Both the position numbers and the translations under genes were made by a program. From the NCBI GenBank assembly GCA_009649675.1, contig WJPL01000003.1:533645-597644 (forward strand): DNA of 64,000 nt, written 5' to 3'. This stretch comes from Alphaproteobacteria bacterium HT1-32 (GTDB lineage: Bacteria; Pseudomonadota; Alphaproteobacteria; Rhodospirillales; HT1-32). Positions 26,804-35,164 of this stretch are shown here, piece by piece (position 1 is the stretch's first letter; the number at the start of each line of letters is the position of its first letter). The notes beneath the pieces are model-generated. The model ran no database searches. It was not told the DNA's origin and was given only the letters and a program-made list of their open reading frames with translations.

Positions 26804-26865
26804 TGCGAATGACTTGCACTAACGGCATTCCCGACATATGTTCGCAAATGACAGTCGTTCGCATT
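26804..26865 (+). promoter_or_regulatory. Iron-importer promoter with two Fur-like boxes
   Basis: TGCGAATGACTTGCA (26804-26818) is a near palindrome of the Fur type. A second box, GCAAATGA-cag-TCGTTCGC plus ATT, is at 26844-26865. Between and over them lies a good sigma-70 promoter: TTGCAC at 26814-26819, 17-bp spacer, TATGTT at 26837-26842. Both boxes would cover promoter elements, as expected for iron repression of the downstream binding-protein gene. Confidence 0.6.
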
Positions 26866-26884
26866 AACAACACAGAGAACTAAC

Positions 26885-27913
26885 ATGTTACGTCGTTCCC
26901 TCACACTTGCTGCCGCAACAATGGTCGGCATGACCGGTGCCGCCGCCACCTCCCAGGCTGCTGGCGAAGTAAACCTCTATTCCTATCGTCAGGAATTTCT
27001 GGTTCGTCCGTTCCTTGAAAAGTTCGAAGCGGATACCGGTATCAAGGTGAATGTTGTCTATGCCAGTGACGGTATCCTTGAACGGCTGAAAGCCGAGGGT
27101 GCAAACAGCCCGGCCGATGTCGTTCTGACCGTCGATGTTGCCCGGCTCAAAGCCATTGCCGACGCCAATCTGTTCCAGCCAGTTTCTTCTCCTGTGCTGA
27201 AGAAAAACATTCCGGAACAGTATGTCGGTGACGATGGCGGCTGGTATGCCCTTACCCTGCGCTCGCGCATTCTGTATGCGTCACGGGAACGGGTACCTGA
27301 AGGTGCAATCACAACCTATGAAGACCTTGCTGATCCGAAATGGAAGGGCCGCATCTGCACCCGGTCGGGCAAGCATGTCTACAACCGCTCCCTGATTGCG
27401 TCGATGATTGCCGCTCATGGCGAGGAAAAAGCCGAAGAATGGGCTAAAGCTGTCGTTGCCAATTTTGCCCGCAAGCCGCAAGGCAATGACCGGGCTCAGG
27501 TGAAGGCCGTTCATGAAGGCCAGTGCGATATCGCTATCGGCAATACCTATTACTATGCGCTTATGAAGAACAACGAAAAGCAGCCGGAACAGAAAGACTG
27601 GGCAGCCTCTGTGCGTCCGGTTTTCCCGAACCAGGACGGTCGTGGTGCGCATGTGAATGCGTCCGGTGCCGGTGTCCTGAAATCCGCGAAAAACAAGGAG
27701 AATGCCATCAAATTGCTGGAGTTCCTGTCGAGCGACATTGCGCAGGAAATGTATGGCGAGCTGAACCACGAATATCCGGTGAAGCCGGGCGTTCCGCAAA
27801 GTGCCGAAGTCCGCAGCTGGGGTGAAGTCAAATTTGACACGCTGGCCCTGTCGAAAATCTCCGACAATGCAGAACCGGCCGCCCGTCTCGCAGATCGCGC
27901 CGGATGGCAGTAA
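26885..27913 (+). CDS. Ferric iron ABC transporter, periplasmic binding protein (FbpA/FutA-like)
   Basis: Extracytoplasmic Fe3+-binding protein, 342 residues. The signal peptide is MLRRSLTLAAATMVGMTGAAATSQA, cleaved before AGEVNLYSYRQ. The mature start NLYSYRQEFLVRPFLEKFE is typical for the FbpA/IdiA/FutA family, as are LYASRERVPEGAITTYEDLADPKWKGRICTRSG and the paired tyrosines in GNTYYYALM, which bind iron. The gene follows two Fur-like boxes, so it is probably repressed when iron is sufficient. The permease gene follows after 25 bp. Confidence 0.92.
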   Translation: MLRRSLTLAAATMVGMTGAAATSQAAGEVNLYSYRQEFLVRPFLEKFEADTGIKVNVVYASDGILERLKAEGANSPADVVLTVDVARLKAIADANLFQPVSSPVLKKNIPEQYVGDDGGWYALTLRSRILYASRERVPEGAITTYEDLADPKWKGRICTRSGKHVYNRSLIASMIAAHGEEKAEEWAKAVVANFARKPQGNDRAQVKAVHEGQCDIAIGNTYYYALMKNNEKQPEQKDWAASVRPVFPNQDGRGAHVNASGAGVLKSAKNKENAIKLLEFLSSDIAQEMYGELNHEYPVKPGVPQSAEVRSWGEVKFDTLALSKISDNAEPAARLADRAGWQ

Positions 27914-27938
27914 ACTGCCCTCATAAAAGACTGCCTGC

Positions 27939-29666
27939 ATGAAGGAGCAGCCTTCTGCAGCAGGTGATATACCGCTTCCTGGCGGTTCACCCCGGGTTCC
28001 TGACGGAGCCCGGGGTTTCGGCTTTTCAGATATCCGCCGACCGGATATCTGGCTGATACTCAGCGCTTCCATTGCGCTGCTGGTCTCGATACCCGTGATA
28101 ACCGTTCTCGTCATGTCGACGGTATCAACCGGCGATATCTGGGCCCATCTCGCGTCAACCGTGCTTACCGTCTATGTGGCCAACACCCTGATTCTTTTTG
28201 TCGGTGTTGGTGTCGGAACAATCCTAATCGGCGTCACGACTGGCTGGCTTGTCACGATGTGCCAGTTTCCGGGGCGTCGGATCTTCGAATGGGCACTGCT
28301 CCTGCCGCTCGCAGTCCCTTCCTACATTCTCGCTTTTGTGGCGACGGACATGCTGGAGTTTTCCGGCCCGCTGCAGGGCGCTCTCCGCGATATGTTCGGC
28401 TGGCGAACCATGCAGGATTACTGGTTCCCCGATATCCGTACGATCGGCGGCGCCATCCTGATGTTCTCGCTGACCCTCTATCCCTATGTCTATCTGCTGG
28501 CCCGCTCGGCCTTCCTTCAGCAATCCGTCTGCGTGCTGGAGGTCAGCCGCACACTCGGTCGTTCCGGCCTCTCCAGTTTCTTTCAGGTCGCCCTGCCGTT
28601 GGCCCGGCCAGCTATCGTAGCCGGCGTTGCCCTGGCGCTGATGGAAACCCTGAATGACTATGGTACCGTCAAATATTTTGCCGTGAATACCTTCACAACA
28701 GGCATTTTTGATGTCTGGCTGTCCTACAACAATGCCGGAGGTGCCGCTCAACTGGCCAGCGCCCTCCTCGGTTTTGTCATCCTGCTCATCGCTCTCGAAC
28801 AGATTTCCCGACGTCAGCAACGCTATCATCAGACAACCAGCAAACTGAAGGACCTGCCCGGATATCCACTGAGCCGCGGGCGCGCTACGGCGGCCATCGC
28901 GGCCTGCCTGCTCCCGGTACTCCTCGGCTTCCTGCTCCCCGCTTCTGTTCTCGCGCATTATGCCTTTGAAAGCTTCAGGGACACCTTTGGCTCTGCCTTT
29001 CTGTCTGATGCCCGCAACAGCCTCCTGCTTGCTTCGGTTTCCGCCGTTATCGCTGTCTTTCTTGGCGTGTTTCTCTCCTATGCGAACCGTCTGCGGCCCG
29101 GCAAGGCGCTGACCGCGCTCACGCGTTTCTCGGTCGTCGGCTACGCGGTTCCCGGTGCCGTTCTGGCGCTCGGGGTCATCATTCCTTTCGGGTGGCTGGA
29201 CAATTACATCGACGGACTGATGCGATCTGCGTTTGACCATTCAACCGGGCTGATTTTCAGCGGCACTGTCTTTGCCCTGATCTTCGCCTATGTGGTCCGC
29301 TTTCTGGCCGTATCCTTCGGTGCAGCCACGTCAGGCCTGTCGAAAGTTACCCGCAACATGGACAATGCGGCACGGATGCTGGGCCGGTCTCCGCTTGGTA
29401 CGCTGGGCGCCGTGCATCTGCCACTGATCCGGGCCAGTGTCATCACTGCCGGACTGCTGGTCTTTGTCGATGTCATGAAAGAGCTGCCGATGACGCTGAT
29501 CCTGCGTCCTTTCAACTTCAACACGCTCGCCACCCGCACCTATGATTACGCGTCTGACGAGCGACTCTGGGAAGCCTCTCTCCCCGCCTTGTCCGTGGTT
29601 ATTGTCGGTATTCTTCCGGTTATCCTGATGAGCCGGGCCCTCCGGAATTCACGTCCCGGCCATTAA
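27939..29666 (+). CDS. Ferric iron ABC transporter permease, fused two-domain (FbpB-like)
   Basis: 575-residue inner-membrane permease with two repeats of six helices, as in FbpB/SfuB. The two coupling loops are LEVSRTLGRSGLSSFFQVALPLARPAIVAG and AARMLGRSPLGTLGAVHLPLIRASVITAG. The only usable start ahead of helix 1 is ATG 27939, which has a poor ribosome site, and a strong hairpin lies inside the first 26 codons. No ATPase gene follows; the next gene is convergent and overlaps by 4 bp. The ATPase must be supplied from elsewhere in the genome. Confidence 0.92.
   Translation: MKEQPSAAGDIPLPGGSPRVPDGARGFGFSDIRRPDIWLILSASIALLVSIPVITVLVMSTVSTGDIWAHLASTVLTVYVANTLILFVGVGVGTILIGVTTGWLVTMCQFPGRRIFEWALLLPLAVPSYILAFVATDMLEFSGPLQGALRDMFGWRTMQDYWFPDIRTIGGAILMFSLTLYPYVYLLARSAFLQQSVCVLEVSRTLGRSGLSSFFQVALPLARPAIVAGVALALMETLNDYGTVKYFAVNTFTTGIFDVWLSYNNAGGAAQLASALLGFVILLIALEQISRRQQRYHQTTSKLKDLPGYPLSRGRATAAIAACLLPVLLGFLLPASVLAHYAFESFRDTFGSAFLSDARNSLLLASVSAVIAVFLGVFLSYANRLRPGKALTALTRFSVVGYAVPGAVLALGVIIPFGWLDNYIDGLMRSAFDHSTGLIFSGTVFALIFAYVVRFLAVSFGAATSGLSKVTRNMDNAARMLGRSPLGTLGAVHLPLIRASVITAGLLVFVDVMKELPMTLILRPFNFNTLATRTYDYASDERLWEASLPALSVVIVGILPVILMSRALRNSRPGH
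27990..28027 (+). terminator. Terminator-like hairpin inside the 5' end of the iron permease gene
   Basis: CCCCGGGTTCC (27990-28000) pairs with GGAGCCCGGGG (28005-28015) around TGAC, 11 bp with one G-U, followed by TTTCGGCTTTT. It looks like an attenuator after the binding-protein gene but falls within the permease reading frame, before the first membrane helix. Confidence 0.6.
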
Positions 29667-30994
29667 TCAGCGCGGGCAACCGTGTAGACTTCCGTGGGCT
29701 GCGTCCTGCCCCGGACCACCACGCTATCCAGCAATGAGAACCTGAATTCCATTCCCTGCCCTGCAGCCTTCATGGTCGAGCCGGTCAGCATGATATAGGT
29801 GCCGTAATTCTTGTTCAGCTGCTCCAGCCTTGCCGCAATGTTGACCTCGTCACCATGAACCGTGAACAGCAGCCGCTCCGGCGAACCAACAGCACCCACA
29901 GTCAGAAGTCCGGTGTTGATCCCGCATCTGGTCCGGATTTCCAGTTGCTTCTCACCAAAGCGCCGGCTGGTCATGAGTTCCTGAATACCCAGCGCCGTCT
30001 GTAACGCACTGGCCGCATGCTCGCCGTCTTCCGTCACCGTATTATAGGCAATGAGCATCGCATCGCCTTCAAACTGCACGATGGTCCCGCCAAACTCATC
30101 AATCACTTCTGCTACTGCCGTAAAATAGTCATTCAGCAGAGCGATCAGTTCTTCCGGTCCCACTTTCTCGGAGATGGTGGAAAACCCCTCGATGTCGGTA
30201 AACATGACAGTGGCGACTTTTACCTCGGCATCACCCGGCTGCAGCGCCTGGTCGGCATGGGTAATCCGTGACGCGATTTCCGGAGACACAAACTTTGACA
30301 GCTCTGATACGGCAGAATGCTCGGCAATCGCCGTCGTCATGGTCCTGCGGGCGCGAACAAGGGCAATTGTGAGGACAAAAGTCACCAGCAGGATGGACAA
30401 TATCTTGTCCACCTCGCCGCCGATCAGGATCTTGTCCGAGGTGACATACTCAACATAATCCCGCGTAATCACCGTATCAGCGAACGGGTCTGACAGGGCA
30501 TAGAACAGCATGTAGCTCCAGGCCACAGCAGCGGTAATACCTGCAACCAGCACATAGACAGGGTCAAACCGCAGGGCGCGCAGGGAAATAAAAATAAAGA
30601 CATAAAGCAGGGTCGGCGCTTTGAGGTAAAACGGTGCCGGCTGCATGTACTGGATATGAAAACTCCAGATCAGCACCATCAGAATGGTGATATCGACAAT
30701 GACCGAAACAAACAGAAACCAGCTTGGCATGAACGACCTGTAGGCCATGCCGAGGCGAATGACCGTAAACAGAATATAAGCACCAAGCGCCCAGGGAACG
30801 GGCTGAAACGGATGACCTTCCGCCGGTTGCGGGGCCAGCGCAAACAGGATCGACCAGGCAAACACCAGCAACAGCTGCATCCAGCCAATCAGGATTTCAC
30901 TCTGCATCTGCTGGCGCTCGATCTTCTCCAGCACCCGCGCCGGCAGATTTTTTGACGGTTTACCCCCGAACAGAAACTCGATAATGCCTGACAC
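29663..30994 (-). CDS. Membrane-anchored class III adenylate/guanylate cyclase
   Basis: 443-residue enzyme making cyclic AMP or GMP. The N-terminal 220 residues carry about six hydrophobic segments; the C-terminal cyclase domain starts near 250. It has the metal-binding FTDIEGFSTISE, the second Asp in VQFEGDAMLIAY, and the GINTGLLTVGAVGSPERLLFTVHGDEVNIAARLE block with the transition-state Asn/Arg region. Between them lies SELSKFVSPEIASRI, a usual linker helix. The family more often makes cAMP; base choice is not settled here. It overlaps the iron permease 3' end by 4 bp on the opposite strand. Confidence 0.9.
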   Translation of the reverse strand: MSGIIEFLFGGKPSKNLPARVLEKIERQQMQSEILIGWMQLLLVFAWSILFALAPQPAEGHPFQPVPWALGAYILFTVIRLGMAYRSFMPSWFLFVSVIVDITILMVLIWSFHIQYMQPAPFYLKAPTLLYVFIFISLRALRFDPVYVLVAGITAAVAWSYMLFYALSDPFADTVITRDYVEYVTSDKILIGGEVDKILSILLVTFVLTIALVRARRTMTTAIAEHSAVSELSKFVSPEIASRITHADQALQPGDAEVKVATVMFTDIEGFSTISEKVGPEELIALLNDYFTAVAEVIDEFGGTIVQFEGDAMLIAYNTVTEDGEHAASALQTALGIQELMTSRRFGEKQLEIRTRCGINTGLLTVGAVGSPERLLFTVHGDEVNIAARLEQLNKNYGTYIMLTGSTMKAAGQGMEFRFSLLDSVVVRGRTQPTEVYTVARAD

Positions 30995-31079
30995 GTCATT
31001 TTACCTGAATGATTGAAGCATCCGACTATAGCCGGAATGCCCGCCTGAACACCGAACCAATTGTTCACAGGGCGACACG

Positions 31080-32840
31080 TTAGCGTGACGTTTCCACGAC
31101 AGATGTCTGCTGACTGTAACTTTCCGAGATTCTTGCCCAGGCACGCGCCCTGAACCAGGGGTCCCTGATTGAGCGGGCGATATCAATTGCCTCCGCCCGG
31201 TAGGCAATCCCGGACGAGCGACTGTCCGGCTGCCCTCCGAATTCAGCCTCAAGGCTGCACAGCAGCCAGACCCGTGCCAGCCGGTCAGCAACCCCGTCGA
31301 TTGAACGCCGGGCAACTGTCGCCAGATCACGCTGATCTGTCGCAGCATCCCGATACTCTCCCGTCGAAAGCAACCGCAGGGCAGCAACTGCCTTCAGCCT
31401 GTCATCTTCAATCTCATCAAGCGCCCTTTCAGCCGCCGGCATATCCTCCAACGCCATCCAGACATCGACAAGACGTCCATAGGCATAGGAACGGGCGTAG
31501 GAAAGTTCGATCCGGCCCGCTACCATCATTGAAAGATCAGCGACAGCAATCGCCCGCTCCCGCTCATGTCGCAGCAATATCGCAAGGCGGGCCAGTCCCA
31601 CCGCCTTGTAGCGAAGCTGGCGCACCCCGCCGAGCATTACCAGCGCCCGGTCACCTTCACCCGACCGGGCCAGTGCCAGAGCCAGCGCAATGCGGGCCGA
31701 CACCTGATCTTCGTTCCGGGCTGCAAAAGGTGCGAATGCCTGTTCAGCTTCAGGCAACCGGTCAAGGCTGGCCAGTCGCTCAACCAGTGCCAGTTCAGCC
31801 GCCTTCCGGGCACTCGCCTCGGCCGGAAGCCGCGAACGGTAATGATCAAGCATCCCGGTAAACTGCGCCTCATTACCCAGTTTCAGCCAGACCGCAGCAC
31901 TGCGGAGCATGTCATCCGATGATATTTGCAGATCACTCTGCCCACCCGTACCGGCTGCCAGAGCTGCCTGCCTTGCTTCTGGCAATCGCCCATCCTGCAA
32001 ATGCACTTCTGCAATATCCAGAAAAGCCGCTGACTGCTGCCGGGGATCCGGTATGGCCGTCGCCGTTTCTGCTGCCAGTGGCCCCGGAACGGCGCGGACA
32101 AGCGCGCCAGCTATCCGGCGCATCCCGACAAGTACCGCTCGCGGATCAGACAATTGTTGTGCGGTTGCCAGCGCATTGGCCAGATAGCCCGCATTGGCCT
32201 GTGCGACGAGAATTTCGGAATAGGCCCAGTCCCGCTGCTTGCGATCAAGAACGACATCGGCAGCGGCCAGCGCCTCGGTCAGCAGGCAGCGTGCACCCGG
32301 ATCGGCGAAACAGCCATCGGCATCCCGGTTCGCCGTGACCGGTGCCGTAACTGCCCGTTCCAGAAAGTCACGGGTATCCTTGCTGCCTTCCAGCGCCTGT
32401 CGTGCCTGCTCCCGCTGCCGCTCCGTTGCCCCGGCCAGACGTTCCTGCATCAGATCGACATCTACCATCAGCGCCAGACGGTCGACCACATCACGGGTCA
32501 GCAGGGGATCCGGCTCAAGCCGGTCCTGCGACGCCGCCGACACTCCGGTGATCCCCGCCAGAGCCTCAGCCAGTTGCTGGTTGAACCGGCCATCCACAGG
32601 CCCTGCATATCGTCCCAGCCGCGTCAGCAATTCCTGTGCACGGACAACCAGAGGGTCCGGGTCCAGCAGAAGACGCGCCCCGCCTGTCGTTGCCCCCTGC
32701 CCGGAAAGTGCTGCGATCTGAACCTGTCCGTTTCCGGTTTCCGGCGGCGCGGCAATCGCATACCGCATCGTCATCAGCACGAAAGCACTGACAAACAATC
32801 CCGCGGCACAGCGACTCATGTGGTTCTGCAGAATATCCAT
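31080..32840 (-). CDS. Exported helical-repeat protein of unknown function
   Basis: I do not recognise a named family. The 586-residue protein has an N-terminal export signal (CAAGLFVSAFVLMTMRYAIA, likely cleaved before APPE) and then almost only alanine-, arginine- and leucine-rich helices with TPR-like pairs, for example AAFLDIAEVHLQDGRLPEAR and ALALARSGEGDRALVML. A short LDPDPLVVRAQELLTRLGRYAGPVDGRFN segment near 60-90 resembles a peptidoglycan-binding-domain-1 type repeat. ATG 32840 has no ribosome site; a TATAAT six bases upstream could give a leaderless message, or the gene is read from the DMT permease 16 bp upstream. A periplasmic scaffold is plausible. Confidence 0.7.
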   Translation of the reverse strand: MDILQNHMSRCAAGLFVSAFVLMTMRYAIAAPPETGNGQVQIAALSGQGATTGGARLLLDPDPLVVRAQELLTRLGRYAGPVDGRFNQQLAEALAGITGVSAASQDRLEPDPLLTRDVVDRLALMVDVDLMQERLAGATERQREQARQALEGSKDTRDFLERAVTAPVTANRDADGCFADPGARCLLTEALAAADVVLDRKQRDWAYSEILVAQANAGYLANALATAQQLSDPRAVLVGMRRIAGALVRAVPGPLAAETATAIPDPRQQSAAFLDIAEVHLQDGRLPEARQAALAAGTGGQSDLQISSDDMLRSAAVWLKLGNEAQFTGMLDHYRSRLPAEASARKAAELALVERLASLDRLPEAEQAFAPFAARNEDQVSARIALALALARSGEGDRALVMLGGVRQLRYKAVGLARLAILLRHERERAIAVADLSMMVAGRIELSYARSYAYGRLVDVWMALEDMPAAERALDEIEDDRLKAVAALRLLSTGEYRDAATDQRDLATVARRSIDGVADRLARVWLLCSLEAEFGGQPDSRSSGIAYRAEAIDIARSIRDPWFRARAWARISESYSQQTSVVETSR

Positions 32841-32856
32841 GACGGATTATAGTATG

Positions 32857-33747
32857 TCAGCGGACTGCCCGCCGCTTCGTAATTCTGCTGATCGCAATTC
32901 CAGCCATCACCAGTATCAGGGCGATTGTCTCGTTCAGGCCAATCTTCTCACCCAGCAACACACCACCCAGCAGGACACCGGTTACCGGAACGATGAAATT
33001 GACCTGAGACATGAATGACGCACCTGCGTCCGAAATAATCCGGAACAGCAGCAAGGCAGCCAGCGCCGTCGGAACCACCGCCAGATACAGAATGATTGCC
33101 CATTCACCGAGGGAATAAGTGAAATCGGGTACGGGCTCCAGCATCAGGGCCAGTGGTGTTATGACAATCGCCGAGCAGATCATCGCCGCTGTGGTTCCTG
33201 CATAGGGATGCACATGCGCCGTTCGCCGTGTCAGGACACTGGCCACCGCATAACAGACAGCGGCCCCCAGAATGGCAGCCTGAGCAATCAGCTCGTTTCC
33301 CAACCCGGCAATAGCGTCCACACCAAACAGAACAGCAATCCCACACAGGCCGACACCCAGCCCCAGTGCCTTGAATAATGTTATCCGGTCGTCGCTGGTC
33401 AGAAAGTGGCTGAGACACAGAGCCGTCAATGGCGATACCGCCATCAGAATTGCCGCCGTACCGCTCTCGACCACCTGCTCGCCCCAGTTGATAAGGAAGA
33501 ATGGAAGGGCAGAATTCAGGCAACCGACAACAGCCAGTATCATCCAGGTCCGCAGGTCCCCCGGAAGCCGGTAGCCACGCCATCGCACAAATACCAGCAG
33601 CAATATCGCCGCGATAACGATACGAATGGCTGCAAGGTTTAGCGGCAGGATGAATTCCATTGCCGCCCGGATCCCCGTAAAGGATGACCCCCAGATCATT
33701 CCCAGCAGCCCGAGCCGCATGTAGTCAGAGGCGATTGGTGCCCGCAT
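32857..33747 (-). CDS. DMT superfamily permease, EamA type (second copy)
   Basis: Ten-helix EamA-type permease of 296 residues. I start at ATG 33747 (MRAPIASDYMRLGLLG) where GGGAGAG stands about eight bases upstream; the frame extends 15 codons further without need. The repeats are clear: GMIWGSSFTGIRAAMEFILPLNLAAIRIVIAA in the first half and VPTALAALLLFRIISDAGASFMSQVNFIVPVTGVLLGGVLLGEKIG in the second. The protein ends with a basic tail (RITKRRAVR). It differs from the permease at 11989-12873, so the two are not recent duplicates. The substrate is unknown. Confidence 0.88.
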   Translation of the reverse strand: MRAPIASDYMRLGLLGMIWGSSFTGIRAAMEFILPLNLAAIRIVIAAILLLVFVRWRGYRLPGDLRTWMILAVVGCLNSALPFFLINWGEQVVESGTAAILMAVSPLTALCLSHFLTSDDRITLFKALGLGVGLCGIAVLFGVDAIAGLGNELIAQAAILGAAVCYAVASVLTRRTAHVHPYAGTTAAMICSAIVITPLALMLEPVPDFTYSLGEWAIILYLAVVPTALAALLLFRIISDAGASFMSQVNFIVPVTGVLLGGVLLGEKIGLNETIALILVMAGIAISRITKRRAVR

Positions 33748-33923
33748 CCGCTTTCTCTCCCGACAACTGTTGGCTGATCTTGTCCGGACCAAACCAATCC
33801 GGCTTTGCTATCAATACGAAGCAGGCTTGCATGCACTTTGCCTGACCACCCGGTCAAGTAAAAGAGTCCGGGTAATAGACTGAAATTTCAGAGCTTCATG
33901 GCAATTCGTGATCGGATAGTCGG

Positions 33924-33951
33924 TTGACGAAGCCCCGTGTTGTGTTAGCGT
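33924..33951 (+). promoter_or_regulatory. Predicted promoter of the aap operon
   Basis: TTGACG at 33924-33929 and TAGCGT at 33946-33951 are separated by 16 bp, about 90 bp before aapJ. The same -10-like TAGCGTTT follows TTGAAC before phaC. The leader between promoter and gene is about 85 bases and contains GGTCCGTTTTTCGGGCC, a short inverted repeat. Confidence 0.45.
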
Positions 33952-34042
33952 TTTTCCCTGTAGCTTGATGGGGGGTCCGTTTTTCGGGCCGGAAGTTACA
34001 ATCCAACACGACCAGCTCTAAAGAGAACAGGGAGTTTCAGTA

Positions 34043-35062
34043 ATGAGCACATTGAAGATTTTTGCAGCGGCAGCCGCCGGTGCAGCGCTCTTCGCGGGAG
34101 CCGCCACGGCAGCCACCCTCGATGACGTAAAAGCTAAAGGTTTCCTCCAGTGCGGTGTGAGCCAGGGTCTTCCCGGCTTCTCCAATCCGGATTCGAATGG
34201 CAACTGGTCAGGCATCGACGTTGATCTTTGCAAGGCCGTTGCAGCCGCCGTCTTTGGCGATGCCAGCAAGGTCAAGTTCACGCCGCTTTCGGCAAAAGAG
34301 CGTTTCACTGCTCTGCAGTCCGGCGAAATTGATCTCCTGTCGCGTAACACGACATGGACCAACACCCGCGACACGTCGCTGGGTCTCGATTTCGTTGGCG
34401 TCAACTATTATGACGGTCAGGGCCTGATGGTCCGCAAAAGCCTCGGTGTGAAGAGTGCCAAGGAACTCAGCGGCGCCGCAGTCTGCACCAACACCGGTAC
34501 GACGACCGAGCTGAACGTTTCCGATTACTTCCGCACCAACAAGATGGAGCTGAAGCTGGTCGCATTCGAAAAGGCTGACGAAGTTGTCCAGGCCTATGAT
34601 TCGGGTCGTTGCGACGTCTACACCACTGACCAGTCGGGTCTTGCTGCACAGCGCACCAAGCTGGCCAAGCCGGATGACCATGTTGTTCTGCCGGAAATCA
34701 TTTCCAAAGAGCCGCTTGGTCCGGTTGTCCGTCAGGGCGACGACGTTTGGGCTGACATCGTCCGCTGGACGCTGAATGCCATGGTTACCGCTGAAGAATT
34801 CGGTGTGACCTCTGCCAATGTTGACGAAATGGGCTCCTCCAAGAACCCGGAAATCGGTCGTCTTCTCGGCACCACCGATGGCGCCATGTGCACCAATCTC
34901 GGTCTTGAAGCCACCTGCTTCGCTGCTGCGATCAAACAGGTTGGTAACTACTCGGAATCGTTCGAGCGCAATGTTGGTCCGAAGACCGCACTGGGCCTCG
35001 GCCGTAACCTGAACGCCCTGTGGTCACAGGGTGGCCTGATGTACTCACCGCCGTTCCGGTGA
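34043..35062 (+). CDS. aapJ: General L-amino acid ABC transporter, periplasmic binding protein
   Basis: 339-residue binding protein of the AapJ/BztA type, which brings a broad range of L-amino acids to the permease. The signal peptide MSTLKIFAAAAAGAALFAGAATA is cleaved before ATLDDV. The mature protein begins ATLDDVKAKGFLQCGVSQGLPGFSNPD, has GIDVDLCKAVAAAVFGD, RNTTWTNTRDTSLGLDFVGVNYYDGQG and the LGLGRNLNALWSQGGLMYSPPFR ending, all characteristic. A clear GGGAG ribosome site precedes it. It opens a complete aapJQMP operon and ends in a strong hairpin. Confidence 0.96.
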   Translation: MSTLKIFAAAAAGAALFAGAATAATLDDVKAKGFLQCGVSQGLPGFSNPDSNGNWSGIDVDLCKAVAAAVFGDASKVKFTPLSAKERFTALQSGEIDLLSRNTTWTNTRDTSLGLDFVGVNYYDGQGLMVRKSLGVKSAKELSGAAVCTNTGTTTELNVSDYFRTNKMELKLVAFEKADEVVQAYDSGRCDVYTTDQSGLAAQRTKLAKPDDHVVLPEIISKEPLGPVVRQGDDVWADIVRWTLNAMVTAEEFGVTSANVDEMGSSKNPEIGRLLGTTDGAMCTNLGLEATCFAAAIKQVGNYSESFERNVGPKTALGLGRNLNALWSQGGLMYSPPFR

Positions 35063-35078
35063 GCCAGGTTTGAAGTCC

Positions 35079-35112
35079 GGGGGATGCCTGTTTCAGGTAT
35101 CCCCCTCTTCTT
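35079..35112 (+). terminator. Intrinsic terminator/attenuator between aapJ and aapQ
   Basis: GGGGGATGCCTG (35079-35090) pairs with CAGGTATCCCCC (35094-35105), 12 bp with one G-U, around TTT, followed by TCTTCTTTTT. This is a well-formed intrinsic terminator 17 bases after aapJ; partial read-through would give more binding protein than permease. Confidence 0.85.
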
Positions 35113-35164
35113 TTTGATCAACTGAACGGTCTCCGTTCGACACCATGGCTTTCAGGGGGGCTTT

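Noticed and set aside
28224-29240. 338-codon open frame on the minus strand opposite the iron permease
   Set aside because: Composition (Gly, Gln, Arg, Asp-rich, no hydrophobic core) is that of an antisense shadow; the plus-strand permease has clear coupling loops.
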